A stretch of 64,000 bases of DNA from an uncultured Clostridium sp. (GCF_947039605.1 NZ_CAMQZG010000001.1:124001-188000); one strand, 5' to 3'. Shown: positions 47,662 through 57,497, counted from the stretch's first letter. Numbers and translations are program-made. Notes: generated by a model not told the origin, from the sequence alone.

Positions 47662-47682
47662 AGAAGCACTATGCGTACTTCT
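47662..47682 (-). terminator. Terminator of the flagellar operon
   Basis: An 8-bp stem with one G-T pair around a 5-base loop, followed by TTTTTTC on the minus strand. It overlaps the last bases of the flgG stop codon. Confidence 0.85.
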
Positions 47683-48466
47683 ACTTCGATCTAAGATTAT
47701 TAACCATTCCCCACATTTCATCAGCAGTTGTTATGCTTTTTGAACCTAGTTGGAATGCTCTTTGTGTCATTATCATATCTGAAAATTCCTGTCCTATATC
47801 TACATTTGAAGCCTCTAAAAGTCCTTGATGCATAATAGTATCTCTAGTTTCCATCATTACTGCTCCAGCCTTTGGCACAAACATATTTGAACCTACTGAA
47901 ATATATGGGTCTGTTCCTTCTGCTGAATATAATGGAATCTTTCCTACATTTATAGTTTTTTTATCATTTAGAAGCTGAATTTCACCATCCTGTGTTATTT
48001 GAAAATTTCCTTTTTGCAAACTTAAACTTCCATTTCTTTTTAAGTCTAAATACTCATCTGTATATTCAACTTCTAGCATATTTCCCGCTGAGTCTACTAT
48101 ATCACCCTCTAAATTAAGAGTAAATGAACCAGCTCTTGTATATAATTCTTGTCCATTACTTCCTACTACCTTAAACATACTTCGCCCTTCTAAAGCTAAA
48201 TCTGTTGCAAGACCTGTTTCCATTAAAACACCTTGATAAAATTCTTTTGAAGTACCACCTGCAATAACTCCTGTCCCTATATGAGCTACTCTTTCCGTTT
48301 TTGGCATTCCTCTTCTATCTAAATTTTCACTCATTGCTTCATTAAATTTAATATCTACTCTTTTATACCCTGTTGTTGCCATATTAGCTATATTATTTGA
48401 TATTGCATCAAGCCTTATTTGATTGGCATTCATAGCACTCTGTCCATTCCATAATATCCTATTCAT
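47681..48466 (-). CDS. flgG: Flagellar distal rod protein FlgG (FlhP-type)
   Basis: A 261-residue member of the FlgE/F/G group. It has the N-terminal helical motif with SNNIANMATTGYKR and the C-terminal NVDIGQEFSDMIMTQRAFQLGSKS-type motif (by residues 219-242). In Bacillus two such genes (flhO, flhP) encode the distal rod. It is the last gene of the operon. Confidence 0.88.
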   Translation of the reverse strand: MNRILWNGQSAMNANQIRLDAISNNIANMATTGYKRVDIKFNEAMSENLDRRGMPKTERVAHIGTGVIAGGTSKEFYQGVLMETGLATDLALEGRSMFKVVGSNGQELYTRAGSFTLNLEGDIVDSAGNMLEVEYTDEYLDLKRNGSLSLQKGNFQITQDGEIQLLNDKKTINVGKIPLYSAEGTDPYISVGSNMFVPKAGAVMMETRDTIMHQGLLEASNVDIGQEFSDMIMTQRAFQLGSKSITTADEMWGMVNNLRSK

Positions 48467-48481
48467 AAAACTTCCTCCTTA

Positions 48482-49207
48482 CTATCTTACTGCCCCAATT
48501 TCGTTTGCTGCTTTTCCAAGAACCTCATCCATAGTCTGAACAATTTTTTGATTAGTTTCAAAAGCTCTCATTACACCTATCATATTTGCCATTTCATCAA
48601 CTAAATTTACATTTGATTTTTCTGTATTTCCCTGCGCTATATAAACTCTTTCATCAAAATTTGGCTGCTTATCCTCATCAAACTTTGCTGTTAAAATTCT
48701 ATATTCCGCTGGCTTTCCATTAACGCTAATTTCATTATTAGTATTCATTCTAAAATCATCATTACCAACAAATATAGGTTCAAATTCTCCAGTTCTTATA
48801 TTCTCCCCCATAACCCTTTGACCATTTGAATTAAACATATATCCATTTGTCCCAACTTTAAAGTTTCCATTTCTTGAATAATTATATTCATTCATACCTT
48901 CAAATACAAAATACCCTTCACCATCAATTGCAAAATCTGTTGTATTATCTGTTGTACTCATAATCCCTTGGTCTTTTCTTTTATAAGTCCCATCTATTTC
49001 TACACCAAGACTAATTCCACCAATATCTCTCTTTTGATTTTGCTTATTATCTTTATTTTGCAGCATAACCTCATCAAATGACTTTAATATAAGTTCTTCT
49101 GCCTTATACCCTGTAGTATTTATATTTGCAAGATTATTTGTTATAGAAGCCTGTTTTGCCTCTAAAGTTACCATCCCTGAAACAGCTGTATATAATCCTC
49201 TTATCAT
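48482..49207 (-). CDS. flgF: Flagellar rod protein FlgF/FlgG (FlhO-type)
   Basis: A 241-residue FlgE/F/G-type rod protein with NNLANINTTGYKA near the start and NVNLVDEMANMIGVMRAFETNQKI near the end (given here by its role as the C-terminal helix; residues 198-221). Its ATG comes directly after the TAG of the 74-codon gene. Several clostridia call this copy flgG1; the split between FlgF and FlgG is uncertain. Confidence 0.8.
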   Translation of the reverse strand: MIRGLYTAVSGMVTLEAKQASITNNLANINTTGYKAEELILKSFDEVMLQNKDNKQNQKRDIGGISLGVEIDGTYKRKDQGIMSTTDNTTDFAIDGEGYFVFEGMNEYNYSRNGNFKVGTNGYMFNSNGQRVMGENIRTGEFEPIFVGNDDFRMNTNNEISVNGKPAEYRILTAKFDEDKQPNFDERVYIAQGNTEKSNVNLVDEMANMIGVMRAFETNQKIVQTMDEVLGKAANEIGAVR

Positions 49208-49432
49208 CTACTTCACATCCCCACTAAAAATAACTTTACACTCATCATCATAATGCATACCATAAACCTTAGCCTCTTGTTCTATCTTTCCTTTAGATAT
49301 CTGACTTTCATACCCACTAAAAAGCATAGATATTGAGCCAATTAGAATTCCTATTCCAATCCCAAGAAGTAATTTTCTATCTGATAAAGCATCTATTATT
49401 TTTTTTCCTAGTTGTATAATCCTTTTATTAAT
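49208..49432 (-). CDS. Small membrane protein, apparent AUU start
   Basis: A 74-codon open frame between the SwrB-like gene and flgF. It contains no ATG, GTG or TTG before codon 36, but ATT at 49432 lies seven bases after AAGGGGG, and reading from it gives (M)NKRIIQLGKKIIDALSDRK. A hydrophobic segment follows (about 21-38), then a soluble tail ending DECKVIFSGDVK. It overlaps the SwrB-like gene end by 25 bases, and its TAG directly abuts the ATG of flgF. AUU starts are very rare (infC is the classic case). Function unknown; the reading frame and spacing are seen directly. Confidence 0.65.
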   Translation of the reverse strand: MNKRIIQLGKKIIDALSDRKLLLGIGIGILIGSISMLFSGYESQISKGKIEQEAKVYGMHYDDECKVIFSGDVK

Positions 49433-49935
49433 AGTAATTCCCCCTTACCAATACTAAGTTTTTTGCATATATCATCATCTGATAAACCATTGCTTATTAA
49501 ATTTTTTATTTCTTCAATTTTGAGTAAATTTTCATTTTCTTTCTTATTATCGGTATTATGTTTTTCTACTTCAGATTTTTCTTTATTTTCTTTATTTAAA
49601 TTTTTATTATAAGCATTTTTTTCACTCTCAGATGCTTTCACATATTGATTTGTAGCTAAAGTATTTATGCTAAATTTTGCTACTTCCTCTTTATCTTCTT
49701 TCATTTTAAACTTTAAATAATTTACCTCTTCCTTTAAATCTACTATCTCTCTTTGAAGTTCTACAATTGTCTCACTTAAATCTTTTCTAATCTTTAACAT
49801 TTCTACCGTTGTATCTGTAACTGTTTCTTCCTGATTCTTCAAGATAGCAGAAAAGCCATCTGGCTTTTCTTTCTGTCTTGCTCTTATATTAAAAATTATT
49901 AAAATTGCTGAAATTACAACTAAATATATAATCAT
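49408..49935 (-). CDS. swrB: SwrB-like membrane-anchored coiled-coil protein
   Basis: A 175-residue protein: one N-terminal membrane segment (about 1-17), a coiled coil (about 40-80), a Lys/Asn/Glu-rich linker, and a small C-terminal helix-turn-helix-like piece with GLSDDDICKKLSIGKGELLLI. This layout and its place directly after fliA match SwrB (YlxL) of Bacillus, which helps activate the flagellar type III export apparatus. Sequence identity was not measured, so the name is by layout and position. Confidence 0.7.
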   Translation of the reverse strand: MIIYLVVISAILIIFNIRARQKEKPDGFSAILKNQEETVTDTTVEMLKIRKDLSETIVELQREIVDLKEEVNYLKFKMKEDKEEVAKFSINTLATNQYVKASESEKNAYNKNLNKENKEKSEVEKHNTDNKKENENLLKIEEIKNLISNGLSDDDICKKLSIGKGELLLIKGLYN

Positions 49936-49947
49936 ATGTCCACCTAC

Positions 49948-50673
49948 TTAAATGTATTTTTCTTCTTTCATAACTTTTCTTAAATTAACAATAGCCCTTG
50001 CATGTAACTGACAAACTCTTGATTCTGAAACAATTAAAATTTGTCCTATTGATTTTAATGTAAGCTCTTCATAATAATATAAATTTAAAACAAGTTTGTC
50101 TTTTTCATTTAACTTATCTAAACACTTAGCTAAAATATCTATTTCTTCATTTGCTTCCACAATAATCTCTGGTCTAGGGCTTGATTCATCCTCTAAAATA
50201 TGTGTAATAGAAAAATCATCATCTGAATAAATCATACTATCAAGTGACATCATTGATATATAATTTATATATCTCTCTATTTCTGAAACACCTTTATTAT
50301 TAATCCCAAGTTCTATTCCTATTTCTTGTGTTGTTGGTTCTCTTAGTAACCTTCTTTGCAACGCATCCATAGCCTGATTATATTTATTAAGCTTATCCAT
50401 AGCACCTTTAGATATCGGACTACTTCTTCTCATCTCATCAATCATTGAACCTTTTATCCTTATAGATGCGTAAGTTGAAAACTTCATACCTTTCTCTGGC
50501 TTAAATTTTTTATATGCATCCATAAGCCCAAGCATCCCATACCCAACTAAATCCTCATACTCTATGTATTTACTTTTCCCAAGTATAACTTTTCCTGCTA
50601 TATGTTTTACTAACGGAATATATTTTTCTACAATAACAACCTCATTATTTACCACTTCAACCTGTGCAATCAT
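49948..50673 (-). CDS. fliA: Flagellar sigma factor FliA (SigD)
   Basis: Sigma-28 of 241 residues with region 2 (YEDLVGYGMLGLMDAYKKF, KFSTYASIRIKGSMIDEMR) and region 4 helix-turn-helix near the end. It directs late flagellar and motility genes. It lies after flhG and the PilZ gene; chemotaxis genes, which precede sigD in Bacillus, are absent here. Confidence 0.96.
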   Translation of the reverse strand: MIAQVEVVNNEVVIVEKYIPLVKHIAGKVILGKSKYIEYEDLVGYGMLGLMDAYKKFKPEKGMKFSTYASIRIKGSMIDEMRRSSPISKGAMDKLNKYNQAMDALQRRLLREPTTQEIGIELGINNKGVSEIERYINYISMMSLDSMIYSDDDFSITHILEDESSPRPEIIVEANEEIDILAKCLDKLNEKDKLVLNLYYYEELTLKSIGQILIVSESRVCQLHARAIVNLRKVMKEEKYI

Positions 50674-50686
50674 CTAATTTCCCCCC

Positions 50687-51295
50687 TTAGATAAGTTCCA
50701 TCTGCTTTCTCATAATCTCAAATACTATTTTTATAATAGCTTCTCTCTCTTTATTGTGAATATCTACAAACTGTACCCCTATAACATTAAACTTAGAATT
50801 TGTACTATCCTCAATCCTAATAACTTTACCTTTTGCCTTAACTATCTTCTCATTATTTCTTATACTAACAATTATCTCATCGCCTACTTTTAGCTCTTTT
50901 GAGCTTTTAAGCCTAACTCCACCACCACTTAAATCTAAAAGAAGTGCATCAAAATTAGAATTTTCACTCTCACATTTTATAACTCTAGTAATATTTACTC
51001 TTACATAATCTCTTCTTTGTATCTTCTTAACCTCATAAGCTTCACCAAGTTCATAAACTTTTACGTTACCATCTTTTCCACGCCCAAGTACCCTAGATGA
51101 TAATTCATATACAACAAGTTCTTTTGCATATGTCATTATTTTTATATCATCCCCCTCGTGTAAAACAAGGTACTCATTATTATGTAATGGTATATCTATG
51201 TATATTTTATTATCATCTAAACTTTGAATTTTACTTTTATAAATTACTCCATCTATTTCTACTTCAACCCTATCATTGACCCTTAACTTATCCAC
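50687..51295 (-). CDS. PilZ-domain flagellar brake protein (YcgR/MotI-like)
   Basis: A 202-residue protein with an N-terminal YcgR-type domain (about 1-90) and a C-terminal PilZ domain. The cyclic di-GMP binding motifs are present: RRDYVR (94-99) and DLSGGG (121-126). YcgR/MotI proteins slow or stop the flagellar motor when bound to cyclic di-GMP. Its position between flhG and fliA links second-messenger control with this operon. Confidence 0.9.
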   Translation of the reverse strand: MDKLRVNDRVEVEIDGVIYKSKIQSLDDNKIYIDIPLHNNEYLVLHEGDDIKIMTYAKELVVYELSSRVLGRGKDGNVKVYELGEAYEVKKIQRRDYVRVNITRVIKCESENSNFDALLLDLSGGGVRLKSSKELKVGDEIIVSIRNNEKIVKAKGKVIRIEDSTNSKFNVIGVQFVDIHNKEREAIIKIVFEIMRKQMELI

Positions 51296-51309
51296 TTTAT
51301 AAATCCCCC

Positions 51310-52179
51310 TTAAGAAAATATCTTAAATAACTTTTTGAAGAACCCTTCTGCCCCAATTGAGTTATCTATCTTTTCACCTATTATTAAATCCGAAATTTTT
51401 CTAAGACATTTAGCCGAATCAGAATTTGGATATGCTATCGCCACCGGCTTTTGCTTCCTTACAGACTCTACAAGCTTTCTGTCATCAAATATAAACCCTA
51501 TATATTCTAAATCAAATGAAATAAACTTATCAGCAACATTTTTAAATTTATTATAAGTCTCCTTTGCTTCCTCTTCTGTAAAACTTCTATTTATTATCAC
51601 TTTTGCTTTTTCTTTAAGATCAAAATGCTTTACCGCCTTTATTAGACTATAAGCATCAGTTAAAGATGTTGGTTCTGGTGTAGTCACTAAAAGAACTTCA
51701 TCACTTGCAGCTATAAATCCTAGGACAGTTCTACTAACCCCCGCTCCTGTATCCATCAAAATATAATCATAATCTGATAACCCTGTAAGTGCATTTATAA
51801 ATCTATCTCTTTTTCCCTGTGATAATTCATCAATTTTGTTAAGTCCTGAACCTGCTGATAAAAGACTAACTCCCTGCCCTGTATCAATTATCGCATCCTT
51901 TATTGTTACAGTTCCTTGAATTACATCATAAACATTATATTTTGGATAAACTCCAAGTATTATATCATCATTTCCCATCCCTATATCTGCATCAAATATA
52001 AGAACCTTTTTTCCTTGTTTCCCAAGTGTTATACCTAAATTAACAACTATATTACTTTTTCCAACTCCACCTTTTCCAGAAGTAATTGTTATTACCCTTG
52101 CTTTTCTTATCTCTGAAATATCAGATGTTTTTTCCTTTGCCCTAACTAAATTCCTAAGTGCCTGTGCCTGATCTAACAT
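51310..52179 (-). CDS. flhG: Flagellar number regulator FlhG (YlxH, MinD-like ATPase)
   Basis: A 289-residue ParA/MinD-type ATPase with the deviant Walker A GKGGVGKS (35-42) and N-terminal DQAQALR (3-9), the motif that activates the FlhF GTPase. It controls place and number of flagella with FlhF. It overlaps flhF by seven bases. Confidence 0.95.
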   Translation of the reverse strand: MLDQAQALRNLVRAKEKTSDISEIRKARVITITSGKGGVGKSNIVVNLGITLGKQGKKVLIFDADIGMGNDDIILGVYPKYNVYDVIQGTVTIKDAIIDTGQGVSLLSAGSGLNKIDELSQGKRDRFINALTGLSDYDYILMDTGAGVSRTVLGFIAASDEVLLVTTPEPTSLTDAYSLIKAVKHFDLKEKAKVIINRSFTEEEAKETYNKFKNVADKFISFDLEYIGFIFDDRKLVESVRKQKPVAIAYPNSDSAKCLRKISDLIIGEKIDNSIGAEGFFKKLFKIFS

Positions 52180-53288
52180 ACCGATGTCTCCCCTAAAATC
52201 TCACTTATAATTTTTTTGCTTGAACAATTTTCTATATCATTTGGAACTCCTTGACCAGTAGTTATATACCTAATAGCCTTCTCACTAAGATGAGCTATAT
52301 TAAGTATTGTTCCATTTGAAGCTGTTTCATCAATTTTAGTTACGATAATATCCTTGTACTTTAACTGCTTATAGGCATCTATTATTAATTTCAAATCCTT
52401 ATTTTTAGTTGTAGCTGAAACAACCAAACTTATATTATCCGCATTTGCTTTTTCAACAAATGCTCGAAGCTCTGAAATTTGCATTATATTCTTACTACTT
52501 CTACCCGTTGTATCAATAAGAATTACATCACAATCTTTCATATTTTTAATAGCCACTTCCATTTCTTGAATATTAATAACAACCTCAAAAGGTATATTCA
52601 TTATTTGAGCATATGTTTTAAGCTGCTCTACAGCACCTATTCTATAAGTATCTACTGTTATAAGCCCAACTTTTTTATTTTCAATAAGTGATAACCTACC
52701 TGCAAGTTTTGCTATAGTAGTAGTTTTTCCAACCCCTGTTGGTCCTACTAAAACTGTTATCCCCTCAAAACCTGAGTTTTCCTCTTTTATAATTTTAGAA
52801 ATCCTCTCTTTTGCAACCTCATCACTTGATGTCCCATCAAATACTTTTTCTATAATCTCATCTAGAACATCTTCATCCCTCAAACTTTTCTTTAACCCTT
52901 CATCCTGATTCTTTGCAATCTTATTTAAAATTGCTTTCATTTCTCTAACCTCATCATGAAGTTCACTACTTACTTCCTCTCTTTTAGGAGGTTCATATAT
53001 TTTACTAATTTCTTCCGACTTAGTATCAATCATATTTTTTGACATTGCAGCTTTAAGAACTGACAAAACTGCATCTTCTGATTTAGTTTCTTTAAATTTA
53101 CTTACTTCTTTCTTTTTTTTATTATCCCTCGCTGCTGTAACTTCTATCATTTTTTTTCCAAAAAGCCCTTTTATGCCTACCTGTCTAACTTTTCTCTCTG
53201 ATATTATTATTGCTTCTACTCCAAGGTCCTGTCTTATTCTTCTCATAGCCTCATTCATATTAGAAACTAAATATTTTTTAATAACCAT
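52173..53288 (-). CDS. flhF: SRP-type GTPase FlhF
   Basis: A 371-residue flagellar positioning GTPase. It has the N-terminal basic domain (about 1-70), a linker, and the NG domain with VGPTGVGKTTT (181-191), DTTGRSS and TKIDETASNGTI. It follows flhA at once and overlaps flhG. Confidence 0.96.
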   Translation of the reverse strand: MVIKKYLVSNMNEAMRRIRQDLGVEAIIISERKVRQVGIKGLFGKKMIEVTAARDNKKKKEVSKFKETKSEDAVLSVLKAAMSKNMIDTKSEEISKIYEPPKREEVSSELHDEVREMKAILNKIAKNQDEGLKKSLRDEDVLDEIIEKVFDGTSSDEVAKERISKIIKEENSGFEGITVLVGPTGVGKTTTIAKLAGRLSLIENKKVGLITVDTYRIGAVEQLKTYAQIMNIPFEVVINIQEMEVAIKNMKDCDVILIDTTGRSSKNIMQISELRAFVEKANADNISLVVSATTKNKDLKLIIDAYKQLKYKDIIVTKIDETASNGTILNIAHLSEKAIRYITTGQGVPNDIENCSSKKIISEILGETSVC

Positions 53289-55349
53289 CTAGACACCAAC
53301 AACCCCTTCTGCCTTAATTTGAACGTCATTTGGTATTTCATTAAGTGAAATAACCATCACATGCGGGAAAATCATCTCTATAAATCTTCTAAATGAAGCT
53401 CTTATATTTGGAGAAACTAACACTACCGGTTGATTATTATGGAAGTACACTGTTTCTACCTTTTCTTTTAATGCATTATATATTTGTGTACTTGTATCTG
53501 GATCTATAGCTGGGAATGAACCCTGTGTAGATTTTTGAGTTTTAGAAGCTACTAGCTCTTCTATTTGCCCATCTAAAGTAACCACTGTTATAGCTCTTTC
53601 TTCATCAACTATCTGATTACAAATAGTTCTTGATAATGCAAACCTAACATACTCAGTTAAAACTTCTATATCTCTTGTATTTCTTGCATTATCTGCAAGA
53701 GATTCCATTATAGTAACCATATCTTTAATTGGTACTTTCTCTCTTAGAAGATTCTGTAGAACTTTTTGAAGCTCCCCTATACTCAGAAGGTCAGGTACAA
53801 GTTCTTCTACAACCGCACTATATTTCTCCCTAGTATTATCAACTATTAATTTAACTTCCTGTCTTCCTAAAAGCTCATATGAATGTGACTTAATAGTTTC
53901 TGTAAGATGAGTAACCATAACAGTCGTTGGGTCAACTACTGTAAGCCCTCTTATTTCTGCATCTTCTCTTTGACTATTATTTATCCAAAATGCTGGAAGT
54001 CCAAAAGTAGGTTCTATAGTTTTAATCCCCTCTATAGGTCCACCTTCACCTGTTGGATCCATGCATAAAATCATCCCTGGCATAATCTCTGAACTAGAAA
54101 TTACAGTACCTCTCAGCTTTATAACATACTCATTAGTTTTAAGTTGAAGATTATCTCTTATTCTTATAGGTTGAACTACAATCCCCATTTCAATTGCACA
54201 CTGCCGTCTAACAGATGCAATTCTTTGAAGTAAATCTCCACCTGATGAATCATCAGCTAATGGAATTAAACCATATCCTATTTCAACTTCTAATGCCTCT
54301 ACTGCTATAAGATTCATAACATTCTCAGGCTCTTTTCTTTCTTCTTGCTGACTTTCTTCAACTTCTTTAACTATCTCATCTTCTTCTTTTTTAACCTCAT
54401 CCTTATGAACAAAATAAGCACAAGCCCCTGTTGCAACTCCAAGAATTAAAAATGGCATTTTTGGCATCCCTGGAACAATCGCTAATGCAAACATTAAAAA
54501 TGATGCTATCGCAAGTGCAATTGGAAAAGCTGTAAGTTGTTTTGTTAAAACTGTACCAAAATTTTCTGATGAACCTGACCTTGTAACTAAAATACCAGAT
54601 GCTGTTGAAATTAAAAGTGCTGGTATCTGACTTACAAGACCATCCCCAACTGTTAAATTCACATATGTACTCGCTGCTTGTCCAAATTCCATTCCAAGCA
54701 TCGAAACTCCAATTATTATTCCTGCAACAATATTAATTACCGTTACTATAATACCTGCAACCGCATCTCCTTTTACAAACTTCGATGCACCATCCATAGC
54801 CCCATAAAAATCTGCTTCAAGTTGTAAATCTCGTCTTCTTGTTTTTGCATCATCCTCATTAATCAGACCTGAGTTTAAATCTGCATCTATACTCATCTGC
54901 TTACCTGGCATAGCATCAAGCGTAAATCTTGCTGCAACCTCTGAAACTCTTCCCGCCCCAGCTGTAATAACCATAAACTGAATAATTACTATAATTAAAA
55001 ATATAATTATTCCGACTACATAATTTCCACCTATAACAAAATCTCCAAAGGCTGCTATAATACTACCAGCTTCTCCTTCACTTAAAATAAGTCTTGTTGA
55101 TGATATATTAAGACCAAGTCTAAATAATGTCGTTATAAGTAATAACGTTGGAAATACTGATAATTGTAAAACATTTGTTGTAAACATAGTAATAAGTGCT
55201 ATAACCACTGAAATTGTTATGTTAAGTGCTAACATAACATCAAGCAAGGCTGGTGGTAATGGAATAATAATCATAAGAACTATTCCTATAACTCCAAACG
55301 CAATTATTACATCAAGATTAGCCTTAAAACTAAATTTTTTTAAATCCAA
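53289..55349 (-). CDS. flhA: Flagellar export gate protein FlhA
   Basis: A 686-residue protein with eight N-terminal membrane segments and the FHIPEP signature region (RFTLDAMPGKQMSIDADL). The cytoplasmic C-terminal domain (about 350-686) forms the nonameric ring that receives export substrates. It lies between fliR-flhB and flhF. Confidence 0.97.
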   Translation of the reverse strand: MDLKKFSFKANLDVIIAFGVIGIVLMIIIPLPPALLDVMLALNITISVVIALITMFTTNVLQLSVFPTLLLITTLFRLGLNISSTRLILSEGEAGSIIAAFGDFVIGGNYVVGIIIFLIIVIIQFMVITAGAGRVSEVAARFTLDAMPGKQMSIDADLNSGLINEDDAKTRRRDLQLEADFYGAMDGASKFVKGDAVAGIIVTVINIVAGIIIGVSMLGMEFGQAASTYVNLTVGDGLVSQIPALLISTASGILVTRSGSSENFGTVLTKQLTAFPIALAIASFLMFALAIVPGMPKMPFLILGVATGACAYFVHKDEVKKEEDEIVKEVEESQQEERKEPENVMNLIAVEALEVEIGYGLIPLADDSSGGDLLQRIASVRRQCAIEMGIVVQPIRIRDNLQLKTNEYVIKLRGTVISSSEIMPGMILCMDPTGEGGPIEGIKTIEPTFGLPAFWINNSQREDAEIRGLTVVDPTTVMVTHLTETIKSHSYELLGRQEVKLIVDNTREKYSAVVEELVPDLLSIGELQKVLQNLLREKVPIKDMVTIMESLADNARNTRDIEVLTEYVRFALSRTICNQIVDEERAITVVTLDGQIEELVASKTQKSTQGSFPAIDPDTSTQIYNALKEKVETVYFHNNQPVVLVSPNIRASFRRFIEMIFPHVMVISLNEIPNDVQIKAEGVVGV

Positions 55350-55378
55350 AGTTTTCCCTCTCCTTTCCCTTAGTGATT

Positions 55379-57202
55379 TTATTTATCAAGTTTATATATT
55401 ACTGCAAGTATTTCTGCTACTGCCTTATACATATCTGGTGGAATCTCTTGATCTACCTCAACAGTCTCATACATAAGTCTTGCAAGTGGTCTATCTTCTA
55501 TAATTGGAATTTTATTTTCTTTTGCAATTTCTTTTATTTTAAGAGCAATATTATCTGCACCCTTTGCTATAATCTTTGGTGCCTTTGCATTTTCACCTTG
55601 CTCATATTTTATTGCAAGCGCTAAATGTGTTGGGTTTGTTATAATCACAGTAGCATCTGGAACCGCTTGCATCATTCTATTCATTGCCATTTCTCTTTGC
55701 TTTTGCTTTCTTTTCCCTTTTACATGAGGGTCACCCTCTGATTGTTTTGATTCCTCTTTAACCTCTTGCTTAGACATTTTCATATCTTTATTGTGCATTT
55801 TCCACTGCATAAAATAATCAGCAGCAGCCACAACTACAAGAACCAAAAGAATCTTTGAGAAAATACCAACCAAAAGTGATTGAAACTCTACTCCAAAACT
55901 TGGAAAATATAATCCCCCAAGTTTCATTATTCGCTCATAATTTTCTGATACAAAACCAAAACCTACATATCCAAGACATCCTACAAGAACAAGATTTTTA
56001 ACTAAATCAACAAGTTTCTTGCCTGAAAACATATTCTTCATTCCCTTTATAGGATTTATTTTGCTAAGTGATGGCTTTAATCCCTCTGTGCTATTTATAA
56101 ATCCAGTCTGCATAATACTTGCTGCAACCCCCACAATCATTATTGGAATTGCTATTGGTAGAAATACCTCAGCAAATTTCATAGCAGATGTTACAAATAT
56201 ATTATTTATTTCATTTTCAGTTAAAGTTATTTGAAAATCAGTCGAAAAATAATGTATCAATACACTTTTTAAATTATTTACTATATATGATCCAAGCGAT
56301 ATTATAATTAATAATATTGTCCCAAGACTAAGTACTGTACCAATTTCCTTACTTCTAGGAACTTGTCCTTTTTTCTTAGAATCAGACTTTTTCTTTGGAG
56401 TTGCCTCCTCAGTCTTTTCTTCTGAAAAAATAAATAATACTGGTATAAGTGTAAATAATTTTTCTATAACCTCTGGAATTACATTAAAACCAGAAACTAT
56501 AAGCTTTATGATAATCGGTAATGATATTATAAAACTTGCAAGTCCAACCATAATCTTAATTGGCATCCCAAGAATCATAATATTAAGTTGTGGTACACTT
56601 CTAGATATTAATCCCATAACAACATCAGATATTATTATAAGTAATACTAGAGGAATTGATATTCTTAAACCTAGTACAAAATAATTTATAAAAGCTTCTA
56701 TCATCACACCCATAGTATCTTGGCTTAATATATTATGACCAAGTGGGATAATTTCAACACTTTTGCTAAACATTCTTATTAGCATATGATGTCCATCTAC
56801 TATAAAGAAAATAATAATAGCTACCCAGTGACTTATATTTGCAAGCATTGTAGAATTACTTTTAGTATTAGGATCAAACATACTTAGCATAGCAAGACCC
56901 ATTTGCATATCTAAAAAACTACCTGCCATTTTTATAAAGTAAAACCACATCCCTACTGCAAGACCTAGCATCACACCTGAAAAAGCTTCATTAAATATTG
57001 ATAAAACTAAAGTTAAATCATTTGGCATTTCTGTAACTGGCACATTCTCCATATTTATAGCTAAAAATAATGCTACTATTATAGAAAAACCAGCCTTAAC
57101 TTGCTTTGGCACTGATGGTGGAAAAAATATTGGTGTTACCATGATAAATGCTGATATTCTTACAAGTATAAAAATAAGAGCTATGATAATTGAAACATCC
57201 AT
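55379..57202 (-). CDS. fliR-flhB: FliR-FlhB fusion, flagellar export gate
   Basis: A 607-residue protein joining two export-gate components. Residues 1-255 are FliR (six membrane segments). The joint lies near 258-262, followed by the FlhB N-terminus EEKTEEATPKKK, four membrane segments and the FlhB cytoplasmic domain with the autocleavage motif NPTH (523-526). The fusion is known in several clostridia and puts the two subunits in a fixed one-to-one ratio. Confidence 0.97.
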   Translation of the reverse strand: MDVSIIIALIFILVRISAFIMVTPIFFPPSVPKQVKAGFSIIVALFLAINMENVPVTEMPNDLTLVLSIFNEAFSGVMLGLAVGMWFYFIKMAGSFLDMQMGLAMLSMFDPNTKSNSTMLANISHWVAIIIFFIVDGHHMLIRMFSKSVEIIPLGHNILSQDTMGVMIEAFINYFVLGLRISIPLVLLIIISDVVMGLISRSVPQLNIMILGMPIKIMVGLASFIISLPIIIKLIVSGFNVIPEVIEKLFTLIPVLFIFSEEKTEEATPKKKSDSKKKGQVPRSKEIGTVLSLGTILLIIISLGSYIVNNLKSVLIHYFSTDFQITLTENEINNIFVTSAMKFAEVFLPIAIPIMIVGVAASIMQTGFINSTEGLKPSLSKINPIKGMKNMFSGKKLVDLVKNLVLVGCLGYVGFGFVSENYERIMKLGGLYFPSFGVEFQSLLVGIFSKILLVLVVVAAADYFMQWKMHNKDMKMSKQEVKEESKQSEGDPHVKGKRKQKQREMAMNRMMQAVPDATVIITNPTHLALAIKYEQGENAKAPKIIAKGADNIALKIKEIAKENKIPIIEDRPLARLMYETVEVDQEIPPDMYKAVAEILAVIYKLDK

Positions 57203-57212
57203 CTTTCTCCCC

Positions 57213-57482
57213 CTAGTTTGCTATAGTTGATATAATTGTAAATATTTCCTGAGTAAAATTAACTACTGTATGAAGCATCCAAGTTCCAAGAAAGAGTCCT
57301 ATTGCTCCCATTCCTAAAAGTTTTGGAACAAAAGTTAATGTCTGTTCTTGAATTTGTGTTGTTGCTTGGAAAATGCTTATTATAAGGCCTATAATAAGTC
57401 CTACTGCTAAAAATGGACCTGCAACTTTTAATGCAACTATCATTGCTTCTTTTATAATCCCTATAAGCATAGTATCTGTCAT
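57213..57482 (-). CDS. fliQ: Flagellar export protein FliQ
   Basis: An 89-residue protein with two membrane segments, part of the FliPQR gate. It lies 11 bases before fliR-flhB and 16 bases after fliP. A 93-codon frame on the same strand that overlaps it is a shadow. Confidence 0.96.
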   Translation of the reverse strand: MTDTMLIGIIKEAMIVALKVAGPFLAVGLIIGLIISIFQATTQIQEQTLTFVPKLLGMGAIGLFLGTWMLHTVVNFTQEIFTIISTIAN

Positions 57483-57497
57483 TTTTCCTACCTCCTA

